Shown here in pieces: positions 1-7,296 of a stretch of 64,000 bases of DNA. This DNA is from CAYWKU01 sp964459325 (GTDB lineage: Bacteria > RBG-13-61-14 > CAYWKU01). Positions within the stretch are counted from its first letter, which is position 1, and each line of letters starts with the position of its first letter. The notes under the pieces were generated by a model that searched no databases, was not told the DNA's origin, and saw nothing but the letters and a program-made list of their open reading frames with translations. Both the position numbers and the translations under genes were made by a program. The stretch lies in the NCBI GenBank assembly GCA_964459325.1, contig CAYWKU010000010.1, forward strand, positions 52,645-116,644, given 5' to 3'.

Positions 1-940
1 CTTCCCTGCACGCCCTTTCGGAGCCGTAAATCCGGTTCATACCCGGAGGAAACTCTCCAAGAATGGTATACGGGTATTTCTCGGTGTAGCCCGATATGTC
101 GCCGATAATTTCCATATCGTTGATATTTCCCCGGCCGAGACCGTCGCGGTAAAGCAGGTTCAGGTGCTCGACCTCCTCGATTGAATAGCCCATGATTTTC
201 GCGCCCACCGTGTCCACCGCCACCGCATCGTCTCCGCCCATCACCAGCCCCATATCCACCGTCGTGCGCTCCAACTGCGAGCGGGCGGGAAAATGGCCGT
301 GATAAACCAGCTTTTGGGCGTCCACCAGCACGAAATCCGGCCTGACGAACCAGTAGATGCGGGCAAGCCTTCTGTGGAGACCGTAGTTGTGGTAAAAAAG
401 CCTGTCCCGGTCCTGCAACAGGCCCTGTTGATTTTTCACGGCAAGTGTAAGCGTGGTCATCGAGTGGGTTTTGAACTTGGGAGCGGAAAGATAAACGTTA
501 CTCTCCCTTTCCTCAATCCACGCCCTGTAAAGCCTTTTCGGAAACTGCACCGGACTGCCTTCATCGCCCAGGGTCACAGGGAGGGTAGGCTCTTCGTCCA
601 GAAATACCGCCTCGGCGCCGAACTCCCGGCACAAATCCGTGTAACCGGTAGCCTTGAATACCAGGCGGGTAAAATTGCCGGCGGTGCAGTTATCGGCAAG
701 GTAAATATCCTTTACACCGGCGTCCTTGAGCAGGCCCATAAGCGCCCGCAAAAACTCGACGCTCGTAAACTGCTCCGGCCCGTAATGTACCGCGTTGGGC
801 TTTACCCAGACGGATTTATGCGGCGGAAATACCTTTTCCACCCCTCCGTAAGGAGCGAGCACGTTTATGATGGTTCCCCTGAGCTCCGAGTCGATTATCT
901 TCTCTACCGCGACCTTTGCCGTTTCGGATTTATTACTCAT
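1..940 (-). CDS. DUF362 domain protein, C-terminus cut by window edge
   Basis: The reverse strand reads open from an ATG at 940 to the left edge (313 codons) with no stop, so the C-terminus is missing. The product starts MSNKSETAKVAV and contains VWVKPNAVHYGPEQFTS, LADNCTAGNFTRL and YLSAPKFKTHSMTTLTLAVK, the pattern of DUF362 proteins. The frame leaves the window at ...NRIYGSERACREG, where many members begin a Cys-rich iron-sulfur segment. Biochemical function is not established for most of the family; a redox or cofactor role is only inference. It is divergent from the zapB-zapA operon. Confidence 0.8.
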   Translation of the reverse strand, partial: MSNKSETAKVAVEKIIDSELRGTIINVLAPYGGVEKVFPPHKSVWVKPNAVHYGPEQFTSVEFLRALMGLLKDAGVKDIYLADNCTAGNFTRLVFKATGYTDLCREFGAEAVFLDEEPTLPVTLGDEGSPVQFPKRLYRAWIEERESNVYLSAPKFKTHSMTTLTLAVKNQQGLLQDRDRLFYHNYGLHRRLARIYWFVRPDFVLVDAQKLVYHGHFPARSQLERTTVDMGLVMGGDDAVAVDTVGAKIMGYSIEEVEHLNLLYRDGLGRGNINDMEIIGDISGYTEKYPYTILGEFPPGMNRIYGSERACRE

Positions 941-1112
941 GTTCATAATTTACACAATACTCCCGCCGGATTCAAGACAGATTTATCACTAAAAGTGGAC
1001 AAAGTGGAGAACTATCCTCAGAATTCTTACAGTAGGGCGAATCTCGCGTTCGCCTTCCCGCATTAACCCTCCCGGAATATGGCATGAAAACCGATGTCTT
1101 GATGCAACAGTC

Positions 1113-1268
1113 ATGACTCTTACGATTAACCACAAGGAACGGCGGGCGTTGTTTGCTTTTTCCACATATATTACTATGTTTATAGTATTACTGGGGTTAT
1201 GCTCGTCTCGTGAAGATGAGGAGGTGATAAATACGGGTAATCCTATCAAATTGATACAAGCAACTTGA
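1113..1268 (+). pseudogene. Possible relic of a small lipoprotein gene
   Basis: A 51-codon frame starts with basic residues, followed by a hydrophobic run (TMFIVLLGLC) and a Cys, then EDEEVINTGNP. The hydrophobic-Cys-...-TGNP layout is reminiscent of lipoprotein N-termini common in deltaproteobacteria-like genomes, but the frame stops soon after. There is no convincing ribosome binding site, and its end overlaps the -35 box of the zapB promoter. It is either a decayed lipoprotein gene or chance. Nothing else was recognised in the 941-1264 gap. Confidence 0.15.
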
Positions 1269-1293
1269 CCAATCGGCCCCTTCGAGTTAAAAT
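1265..1293 (+). promoter_or_regulatory. Sigma-70-type promoter for zapB-zapA
   Basis: TTGACC (1265-1270), a 17-bp spacer and TAAAAT (1288-1293) are close to the housekeeping consensus. They lie about 26 bp upstream of the zapB-like start, which predicts a very short 5' leader. Confidence 0.55.
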
Positions 1294-1318
1294 CCTTTAA
1301 TGAAAGACATTCAACGCC

Positions 1319-1543
1319 ATGAGCCTGGAAAAATTTGAAAAACTCGAAGGGAAAGTGAAAGCGCTGCTGGAAGAACACGGGCAGCTCAAAGATGAAAACC
1401 GCGAGCTTAAACGGAAGCTTCAGGAGTCTCAAAACCGTATAGCCCGGCTTGAGGAAAAACTCGACACCGAACACCAAAAACGCTCCGAAGCACTGGGGCA
1501 AGTGGACGAGGTTATCAAGCTGCTGGAAAATGCTGCGGGGTAG
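1319..1543 (+). CDS. ZapB-like coiled-coil protein
   Basis: The 74-residue product is almost entirely heptad coiled coil (MSLEKFEKLEGKVKALLEE...), rich in Lys, Glu and Leu with no Cys or Trp. Size and composition fit the ZapB/short coiled-coil proteins that sit next to ZapA and help organise the FtsZ ring at mid-cell. It is 31 bp upstream of zapA on the same strand and shares its promoter. Coiled coils are low-complexity, so the assignment rests mainly on size and on the zapA neighbour. Confidence 0.7.
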   Translation: MSLEKFEKLEGKVKALLEEHGQLKDENRELKRKLQESQNRIARLEEKLDTEHQKRSEALGQVDEVIKLLENAAG

Positions 1544-1574
1544 TTGCAACACTGCCGTATAAAAAGTTAAAATT

Positions 1575-1856
1575 ATGAAACGGTATACGGTTAACATTCT
1601 GGGCGAGGATTTTGAAGTCAAAAGCGACAGTTCGGACGAAAAAGTGCGGAATATAGCCCAATACGTTGATGAAAAAATGCAACAGGCGACAAACACCGGA
1701 CGCTCGACATCGCGGGAAAAAGCCGCTATTCTGGCAGCATTGAACATCGCAGAAGACTATTTCGACCACAGGCATTCAACGGAAAAGGAAAAAAAGCTAC
1801 TGGAGGAAAAATCGGACAAACTCCTGGAGCTTGTCCAAAAACAACTGGAGAGGTAA
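1575..1856 (+). CDS. zapA: Cell division protein ZapA
   Basis: The 93-residue product has the ZapA layout: an N-terminal strand region (YTVNILGEDFEVKSD), the segment VRNIAQYVDEKMQQA, the helix KAAILAALNIAEDYF, and a C-terminal coiled coil (residues ~65-93). ZapA binds FtsZ and cross-links protofilaments in the cytosolic division ring. Length is typical. It follows the zapB-like gene and precedes a structured intergenic region and fthC, the classic zapA-(6S RNA)-fthC order. Confidence 0.9.
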   Translation: MKRYTVNILGEDFEVKSDSSDEKVRNIAQYVDEKMQQATNTGRSTSREKAAILAALNIAEDYFDHRHSTEKEKKLLEEKSDKLLELVQKQLER

Positions 1857-1857
1857 C

Positions 1858-2052
1858 GGGCAATCCCCCGCCCGACTGAAAAAGCCTGAACGACGTTCAC
1901 GGATTGATGTGAAGGCAGGGGCTTTCGGCGGGGGAGAAAAATAAAAATTACTTTGTGGGGGAACAAAAGGTACGGAGCCGCAACTCCGCAGGGAATTTCG
2001 ATGTTACCCGCGGAGCCGAGGATAGAAGGAAATTGAAATTTCTTCCGAAAAT
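1858..2052 (+). ncRNA. Structured intergenic RNA, 6S RNA candidate by synteny
   Basis: The 300-bp gap between zapA and fthC has no convincing coding frame but is dense in complementary segments. CCCCCGCC (1864-1871) can pair with GGCGGGGG (1927-1934), continued inward by AAAAGCCTG with CAGGGGCTTT. TTTGT (near 1952) can pair with ACAAA, CTCCGC (near 1984) with GCGGAG (near 2010), and a final GGAAATT/AATTTC hairpin sits near 2028-2043. In many proteobacteria the 6S RNA gene ssrS occupies exactly this gap. I could not recognise the 6S consensus bubble, so the RNA class is inferred from position only and the ends are approximate. Confidence 0.4.
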
Positions 2053-2156
2053 ACGCTCATTTAAGACCATGGAGGCAGATAAGCTTCCTCCGATAGAGTG
2101 AGTCGTTTCCTCATAATCCGCTCTCCGTAATCTTTCCTCCCCCACCGGCGGGAACA

Positions 2157-2747
2157 ATGGAAGATATGCGCCAGGCCAAGAAGGCTCTGCGCTCGCGTAT
2201 CCGCGCGGCCAGGGAACAAATATCCCGCGAAGAAATTGAGCGCAAGTCTCGTGCCGCAGCCGGGCATCTTATCGGCTCCCCCGAGTTCGACAACGCCGGT
2301 GCCATAGCCCTCTACAGGGCATGCTTCGGGGAAGTGGACACCGACGGGATATTCGACGAAGCCCGCTCGCGCGGCAAAACCGTCCTTTATCCTAAAACCG
2401 ACATAAAGAACCATAAATTGCATTTCGGGGAGGTTGAGCGCCTGGACAGCATGATACCCGGGCGCTGGAATATTCCCGAGCCTCCTCCCGATGCCCGATG
2501 GAGGTCGCTCGACGAAGCCGAGCTGGTGGTGGCGCCCGGTGTGGCATTCGACACCCGGGGTGGAAGATTGGGCATGGGGGGCGGATTCTATGACAGTATG
2601 CTCGAAAACGTTGATACGAATACCATAAAAATGGGACTCGCTTACGATTTTCAGGTACAAAATTCCGTACCAATGGACGATAACGACCAACGCATGCACT
2701 GCCTGGTGACCGAATCGGGCATGATGCGATTCCCGGAAAGGGGGTGA
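2157..2747 (+). CDS. fthC: 5-formyltetrahydrofolate cyclo-ligase
   Basis: A cytosolic enzyme that converts 5-formyl-THF to 5,10-methenyl-THF using ATP. The 196-aa product has the family hallmarks: the N-terminal basic helix (RQAKKALRSRIRAAREQIS), the central VVAPGVAFDTRGGRLGMGGG loop (residues ~122-141) with FYD following, and LAYDFQVQNSVPMDDNDQRM near the end. Length is normal. The ATG at 2157 is used; a second ATG three codons on is possible. The rny start follows the stop by 4 bp, suggesting coupled translation. Confidence 0.93.
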   Translation: MEDMRQAKKALRSRIRAAREQISREEIERKSRAAAGHLIGSPEFDNAGAIALYRACFGEVDTDGIFDEARSRGKTVLYPKTDIKNHKLHFGEVERLDSMIPGRWNIPEPPPDARWRSLDEAELVVAPGVAFDTRGGRLGMGGGFYDSMLENVDTNTIKMGLAYDFQVQNSVPMDDNDQRMHCLVTESGMMRFPERG

Positions 2748-2751
2748 AACT

Positions 2752-4305
2752 TTGGCCGGATATATTTTAACCGCCCTCATTGCACTGGTTGTCGGCGGCA
2801 TTGGAGGGTGGTTCGCATGGAACCAAATTCAAAAAAGAAAAGCTCAGGACGCAAAAACTCAGGCACAAAAAATTATCAGCGAGGCCGAAAAACAGGCTCA
2901 AAACACCACAAAGGAAGCCGAGCTGCAGGCCAAGGATACCGTTTTCCAGGCCAAGCAGGAGCTGGAAAAGGAGGAGAAGGAAAAAAGAAAAGAGCTTTCC
3001 AATTTCGAAAAAAGACTGCTACAAAAGGAGGAAAACCTCGATAAAAAGGTCGACCTCCTCGACCACAAGGAAATGGAAATCTCCAAACGCGAGAAGAGTG
3101 TAAACTCCCGCGAAAAATCGCTAGACGAATCCGAGAAAAAAGTCGAGGAGCGCCTCAAGGAGGCCGAAGCACGGCTGGAAAAAATAGCCGGTATGACCGC
3201 CGCCGACGCAAAAAAGGAGCTTATAAGCAGAATGACCAACGAAGCTCGGCACGAGGCGGCCAAAACAATCAAGCAAATCGAGGAAAACATCCGCGAGGAG
3301 TGCGAAAAGCTGTCCAAAGACATAATCACCCACGCCATCCAGCGATACTCGGGCGATTACGTGCTCGACCGCACGGTCAGCGTCATTCCACTGCCGAACG
3401 ACGAAATGAAGGGCAGAATTATCGGCCGCGAAGGCCGCAACATCCGCACCATCGAGCAGCTTACCGGAATAGACCTCATCGTCGACGACACTCCCGAGGC
3501 GGTGGTGATTAGCGCTTTCAACCCCGTACGGCGCGAAGTGGCAAGGCTGGCTCTCGATAAACTCATCTCCGACGGCAGAATCCACCCCGCCCGCATCGAG
3601 GAGGTGGTAAAAAAGGCCGAAAAGGAGGTCGAGGACAGCATCAAAACCGCCGGACAGCAGGCCATCTTCGATATGGGACTGCACGGAATGCACCCGGAAA
3701 TCGTCAAGCTGGTGGGAAGACTGAAGTACCGCACTTCGTACGCCCAGAACCAGTACCAGCACAGCATGGAAGTGGGCTTCCTTTGCGGAATAATGGCCGG
3801 CGAGCTGAAATTCAACATGAAGGAAGCCAAGCGGGCCGGAATCCTGCACGACATCGGAAAGGCCGTTGACCACGAAGTGGAAGGCTCACACGCTCAAATC
3901 GGCGCCGAGCTGGCCCGAAAGCACGGCGAAAAGGAGCACATAGTAAACGCCATCGCCCAGCACCACGACGACGAGCCGCAGTCGATTTACGCCGTGCTGG
4001 TGCAGGCCGCGGACGCACTCAGCGGAGCGCGACCCGGCGCAAGAAGGGAAATGCTCGAAACTTACGTCAAGCGACTGGACGACCTCGAGCGTATCGCAAA
4101 TTCCTTCGAGGGTATCGGCAAAAGTTACGCCATCCAGGCCGGGCGAGAAATACGAATAATGGTCGAGTCCGGGGAAATCGGAGACGAGGACTCGGTGGTG
4201 CTCTGCAGGGACATCGCGAAGAAAATCGAGGAGGAGCTTTCCTACCCCGGCCAGATAAAAGTAACGGTTATTCGCGAAACACGGGCGGTGGAGTACGCAA
4301 AATGA
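2752..4305 (+). CDS. rny: Ribonuclease Y
   Basis: A membrane-anchored endoribonuclease that starts mRNA decay. The 517-aa product has an N-terminal transmembrane helix (YILTALIALVVGGIGGWFAW), a long charged coiled coil (~25-200), a KH domain with GRIIGREGRNIRTIEQLTG (~221-240) and an HD domain with HDIGKAVDHEVEGSHAQIG (~366-384). Length and order are those of the family. The start is TTG at 2752, preceded by AAAGGGGGTGA, which also contains the fthC stop. A strong hairpin begins directly after the stop codon. Confidence 0.96.
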   Translation: MAGYILTALIALVVGGIGGWFAWNQIQKRKAQDAKTQAQKIISEAEKQAQNTTKEAELQAKDTVFQAKQELEKEEKEKRKELSNFEKRLLQKEENLDKKVDLLDHKEMEISKREKSVNSREKSLDESEKKVEERLKEAEARLEKIAGMTAADAKKELISRMTNEARHEAAKTIKQIEENIREECEKLSKDIITHAIQRYSGDYVLDRTVSVIPLPNDEMKGRIIGREGRNIRTIEQLTGIDLIVDDTPEAVVISAFNPVRREVARLALDKLISDGRIHPARIEEVVKKAEKEVEDSIKTAGQQAIFDMGLHGMHPEIVKLVGRLKYRTSYAQNQYQHSMEVGFLCGIMAGELKFNMKEAKRAGILHDIGKAVDHEVEGSHAQIGAELARKHGEKEHIVNAIAQHHDDEPQSIYAVLVQAADALSGARPGARREMLETYVKRLDDLERIANSFEGIGKSYAIQAGREIRIMVESGEIGDEDSVVLCRDIAKKIEEELSYPGQIKVTVIRETRAVEYAK

Positions 4306-4346
4306 GTGTTCGGGGGACATGTACTCGTTACGTGTCCCCCGAACAC
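4306..4346. terminator. Perfect 14-bp hairpin touching the rny stop codon
   Basis: GTGTTCGGGGGACA (4306-4319) and its exact complement (4333-4346) flank a 13-nt loop. The first base of the stem follows the TGA of rny. There is no U-run, so it may act as an mRNA 3' stabiliser or a Rho-dependent end rather than a classic intrinsic terminator. Confidence 0.5.
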
Positions 4347-4347
4347 G

Positions 4348-4681
4348 GCAGGAGCTTCGCTCCTGCACCCTTCACTGCGCTCACGCATAGCGATGAGGAA
4401 ACTCAACTTCCTCGTCCGTTCGCGCAGAAACATCTGTGGAAAAAGACAAGGGGGCTTAAGCCCCTTGTCCAACGAATAACGAAACCCCGACCTTCAGGTC
4501 GGGGAGGTTCGCAATTTTGCTTTGCAGCCCCGGGCTTCAGCCCGGGGAGAAAATCTGAAGATTCCACGGACTGAAGTCCGTGGCTCTTATCGAAGTTGTG
4601 AAGCTCCCCGGGCTAAAGCTCGGGGTTTCTTTAATTGGCGGACAAGGGGCACAAGTGGAACGCGCGGCGAGAGCGCCGCGC
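4348..4681. repeat. Cluster of short intergenic palindromes, mostly 20 bp
   Basis: Successive palindromes: GCAGGAGCTTCGCTCCTGC (4348-4366, 8+3+8); an imperfect 25-bp one at 4445-4469 with CTTAAG at its centre; CCCCGACCTTCAGGTCGGGG (4485-4504); CCCCGGGCTTCAGCCCGGGG (4528-4547); CCACGGACTGAAGTCCGTGG (4564-4583); CCCCGGGCTAAAGCTCGGGG (4606-4625); GCGCGGCGAGAGCGCCGCGC (4662-4681). Most are 8+4+8 with unrelated arms and centres TTCA/TGAA, TAAA or AGAG. No coding frame is credible here. They resemble REP-like extragenic palindromes, but no RAYT transposase gene is in the window. Confidence 0.85.
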
Positions 4682-4690
4682 CTACCAATT

Positions 4691-4730
4691 AAAAAGAAAA
4701 ACCCGGGAAGCCGATAGCCTCCCGGGGTTC
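4691..4730 (-). terminator. Intrinsic terminator of the acidic lipoprotein gene
   Basis: Read on the minus strand, a GC-rich stem (CCCCGGGAGGC with GGCTTCCCGGG, loop of about 4 nt) is followed by TTTTTCTTTTT. It lies about 45 bp past the stop codon of the lipoprotein at 4774-5886. Confidence 0.8.
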
Positions 4731-4773
4731 TTTGTCGTTCAACGGTTCCCGTGCTGCTACGGGCAACCCGGAC

Positions 4774-5886
4774 TTACGGCGTTACCGTCATGCCGTCGGT
4801 AAGGCCGCAATTGTCTCCGCTCTCACTGGTATCCAACGTCCAAGTGTTCGTACCGGCATTCTTGAACCAGCTATAGCAGAAGGCGCCGCCTTGCTGAACC
4901 GGCAGGGTCATTATCAAGAGGTCCGCAGGGGGAGTTCCATCCTTGTTTCCATAGTTGATTCCGTAAATTTTGCCGTCGTCGTCAATAACGCCGCCGTAGA
5001 ACTGGCTGGCCGAATTCTGGAGACCCTCCGGCATAGCCAGGGCCAGGGCCATGTTTTCGGTGTTAACCTGAACGTTGGCTATGATATACAGCGGCAAGTC
5101 TTCAATATTCGGCTCGGTGGTCAGGCCGTAATTGAGGGCATAGCCGGAAACCACGCTTTTTGATGTAAATGCATCGCCCGAGTAGTCCGGAGCATTACCG
5201 TCATTGTCATTGAGAATGCTGAAGTTGCCGCTAAGTGCCGCCACCTTTACGTCCTTGCACTCTTCGATGTCGCAATCAACTCCGGGCGCGCCGTCCAGAA
5301 ACGGATAAAGGGGGTCGAGCAGTTTACCGCGAACCTCGATGTCACCCTCATTTTCGTCATTGGTGAAGGAGAAATTGCATCCGCCGGAGCCGTCGGTCTT
5401 GAAGGCTATTACCGCCCTGCCCTTTTCCTCGCTTGTGATGCTGCAATTATCCGGGAGGCCGGTGTAGACGCAATCGGGCTCTACATCATTGGTCAGTTGA
5501 GTTTCGAGCTGTGTGCAAGCGGTGTCGGTGGGATAATCAGCCGCGACTTTGGCCATCATGTAACCCAGGTCCATGGAGTCGTAAATGAGGTTATGCGGGT
5601 CGTAATCCAGACCGTATGACCCCTCATTAGTAACCGCCAGGGCGAGTTTCACGACTTTATCGGCCTTTGCCGCCGGGTCTTCTTCCAGGATGAAATTGCC
5701 GTTGGGGGTGATGTTCAATATCTCTTCCGGCTCCACAACCTTTTTGTTCGGACCCTGCGTAGCATTAACGTTAAACAGTGAAGCGAAAAAATCGGCATCG
5801 TCGTCGCTGCTGTCGCCGCATCCGATGACGGCCCATGAGGTCATTGCCACTATTAAGATTACTGCCAACCAACTTAATTTTTTCAT
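4774..5886 (-). CDS. Acidic secreted lipoprotein, unknown function
   Basis: The 370-aa product opens with a lipoprotein signal peptide (MKKLSWLAVILIVAMTSWAV) ending in the lipobox VIGC, so it should be lipid-anchored at Cys23. The mature part starts with a Ser/Asp linker (GDSSDDDADF), is strongly acidic, and carries scattered Cys residues (CTQLE, DCVYTG, DNCSI, CDIEECKD, CYSWF, DNCGL) that may pair as disulfides. I recognise no domain. The last segment (GGAFCYSWFKNAGTNTWTLD ... DNCGLTDGM) has the feel of a pilin-like C-terminus, but that is only an impression. AGGGAGGTAAGGCG precedes the ATG. It has its own terminator and no co-directional neighbour. Confidence 0.85.
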   Translation of the reverse strand: MKKLSWLAVILIVAMTSWAVIGCGDSSDDDADFFASLFNVNATQGPNKKVVEPEEILNITPNGNFILEEDPAAKADKVVKLALAVTNEGSYGLDYDPHNLIYDSMDLGYMMAKVAADYPTDTACTQLETQLTNDVEPDCVYTGLPDNCSITSEEKGRAVIAFKTDGSGGCNFSFTNDENEGDIEVRGKLLDPLYPFLDGAPGVDCDIEECKDVKVAALSGNFSILNDNDGNAPDYSGDAFTSKSVVSGYALNYGLTTEPNIEDLPLYIIANVQVNTENMALALAMPEGLQNSASQFYGGVIDDDGKIYGINYGNKDGTPPADLLIMTLPVQQGGAFCYSWFKNAGTNTWTLDTSESGDNCGLTDGMTVTP

Positions 5887-6398
5887 CGCCTTACCTCCCT
5901 CTGCTTCTTTTTAAATTGTTCAGTTTAAAATTTTACTTAACCAACTATCCGCGAACCATAAAAAAAACCGGAAATTACCCTTCGCAATCACCTCCTCCCC
6001 GTTTTAAAAATTTTTTAGTCGGTTTGTTGTACGACATCCGGGTGTATTTGATTTTCTCCTCTTTCGGTATGGATTTTCGTGTTTGATATATACGGCATTA
6101 TTCTTGCTGCAATCATTGTACCATGCCCTTTGATGTTAAAAATATATTTACGAAATATGTTGTTTTCAAGACAAAAGGGGATATTATTATATGATACCGA
6201 AAAAAACCTTTAAAAAAGGATACTTGGCCTTCAGGTCAATCGAACGTTATTTATTAAAAAATTTTTCAAAAAGGGGGTGTCGGAGTTTGAGCCGGACAGT
6301 ACTCAAACCAGTTTTCTTCTCAATTCCGGGAAAACTTTTTCTCAGGAAAAGGAATGAACGTCCAGCGGCCAAACCCCATTGTCCGGAAAAGATATAGA
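5887..6398. other. AT-rich intergenic spacer without a credible gene
   Basis: This 510-bp stretch separates the divergent lipoprotein gene and the LolA-like gene and holds long A/T runs (for example near 6002-6018 and 6250-6272). A 68-codon frame at 6191-6397 has a purine-rich upstream stretch but encodes a basic, low-complexity sequence with no family resemblance. Promoters for both flanking genes are expected here, but I could not fix a clear pair of boxes. Confidence 0.5.
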
Positions 6399-6447
6399 CA
6401 AGGGGTTTCAACCCCTTGCCGATAACTCAAGGGGCTAAAGCCCCTTG
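6399..6447. repeat. Two tandem 20-bp palindromes before the LolA-like gene
   Basis: CAAGGGGTTTCAACCCCTTG (6399-6418) and CAAGGGGCTAAAGCCCCTTG (6428-6447) are both 8+4+8 palindromes with centres TTCA and TAAA. The second is followed by a partial duplication: the segment CCCCTTGGCTAAAGAATT recurs at 6441-6458 and 6461-6478. They lie in the leader of the downstream operon and could form stable hairpins in its mRNA. Confidence 0.85.
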
Positions 6448-6495
6448 GCTAAAGAATTAGCCCCTTGGCTAAAGAATTGCGGAAAGGTGGTAAAA

Positions 6496-7296
6496 ATGAG
6501 GAAAATCAGTACCTTAGCGATTATTATGCTCGCGGCCGCGGTAGCATGGTCGGCCATCGGGGTCTCGGCCCCGGAAGAAGAAAAGGAGCTGACCGCCGAC
6601 GAAATTATGGAAAAGGTCAGGGAAAACCGCTACCCCGAAACCAGCCGCTCGGAAATTAAGATGACACTCATAGATTCTAACGGTGGACAACTGGTCAAGG
6701 AGTTCGTGATGTACCGGAAGGTCGCCGATGGCGACGCCAAGACCTTCATCGTGTTCCAGGACCCGCCCAGCGCGCGCGGCACCCGGTTTCTGGTGATTCA
6801 AAAGGGCGACGAAAAGAAAACCTTCGCCAAGTTCGCCGATAACCCCAACGTCCAGAGGATAGGCGAAAGCCAGCGCTCCGACAGGTTCATGGGCAGCGAT
6901 TTTACTTACGGCGACCTGGAAATCGAAAAGGAGGGCGAAAACAACTTTGAAAAGCTCGGCAAAGAGGAGTATAACGGCATCCCCTGCTACATCATCAAAA
7001 GCACCCCCAAAAACCTCGATGAAGCCCAGTATTCCCACCTGAAATTGTGGATAGACCGGGAAAAGTTCGTTTCCCACTTCACCGAGTTCTACTCGAAGAA
7101 AAAAGAAAACGAGAAAATCAAAACCCTCGAAGTAAAGGAACTGAAGCTCATTCAGGACAAGTGGACAGCCACCAACTCGGTAATGACCGACCTGAGGGAC
7201 GACCACAAGACCATCATGGAGCTGGCCAGGGTAAAGTTCAACCTGGAAATTGACGACGGCATGTTCAGCCTCCGAACCCTGATGAGGGGGATATAA
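6496..7296 (+). CDS. LolA-like outer-membrane lipoprotein-sorting protein
   Basis: I start it at ATG 6496, behind GGAAAGGTGG, because this gives a clean signal peptide (MRKISTLAIIMLAAAVAWSA); an upstream in-frame start at 6445 would run through a palindrome. The mature protein of about 245 aa has the LolA/LppX-like sheet pattern: DEIMEKVRENRYPETSRSEI, FVMYRKVADGDAKTFIVFQD, GSDFTYGDLE and HLKLWIDREKFV. Such proteins are periplasmic lipid- or lipoprotein-handling factors, often encoded beside RND/MmpL exporters and a beta-barrel. Here the barrel follows directly, with stop and start overlapping (TAATG), but no RND pump is present. Confidence 0.82.
   Translation: MRKISTLAIIMLAAAVAWSAIGVSAPEEEKELTADEIMEKVRENRYPETSRSEIKMTLIDSNGGQLVKEFVMYRKVADGDAKTFIVFQDPPSARGTRFLVIQKGDEKKTFAKFADNPNVQRIGESQRSDRFMGSDFTYGDLEIEKEGENNFEKLGKEEYNGIPCYIIKSTPKNLDEAQYSHLKLWIDREKFVSHFTEFYSKKKENEKIKTLEVKELKLIQDKWTATNSVMTDLRDDHKTIMELARVKFNLEIDDGMFSLRTLMRGI

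Noticed and set aside
293..1066. Long open frame on the plus strand over the DUF362 gene
   Set aside because: It is antisense to a frame with clear DUF362 motifs and has no family resemblance or ribosome site.
1857..2156. THF or c-di-GMP riboswitch before fthC
   Set aside because: I looked for the conserved THF and GEMM core strings and found neither; only generic helices are visible.
4306..4346. Classic intrinsic terminator for rny
   Set aside because: The 14-bp stem is perfect but no U-run follows, so it was kept only as a possible 3' end structure.
6191..6397. 68-codon frame MIPKKTFKKGYLAF...
   Set aside because: Basic, low-complexity product in an AT-rich spacer with no family resemblance; the weak ribosome-site-like stretch is not enough.
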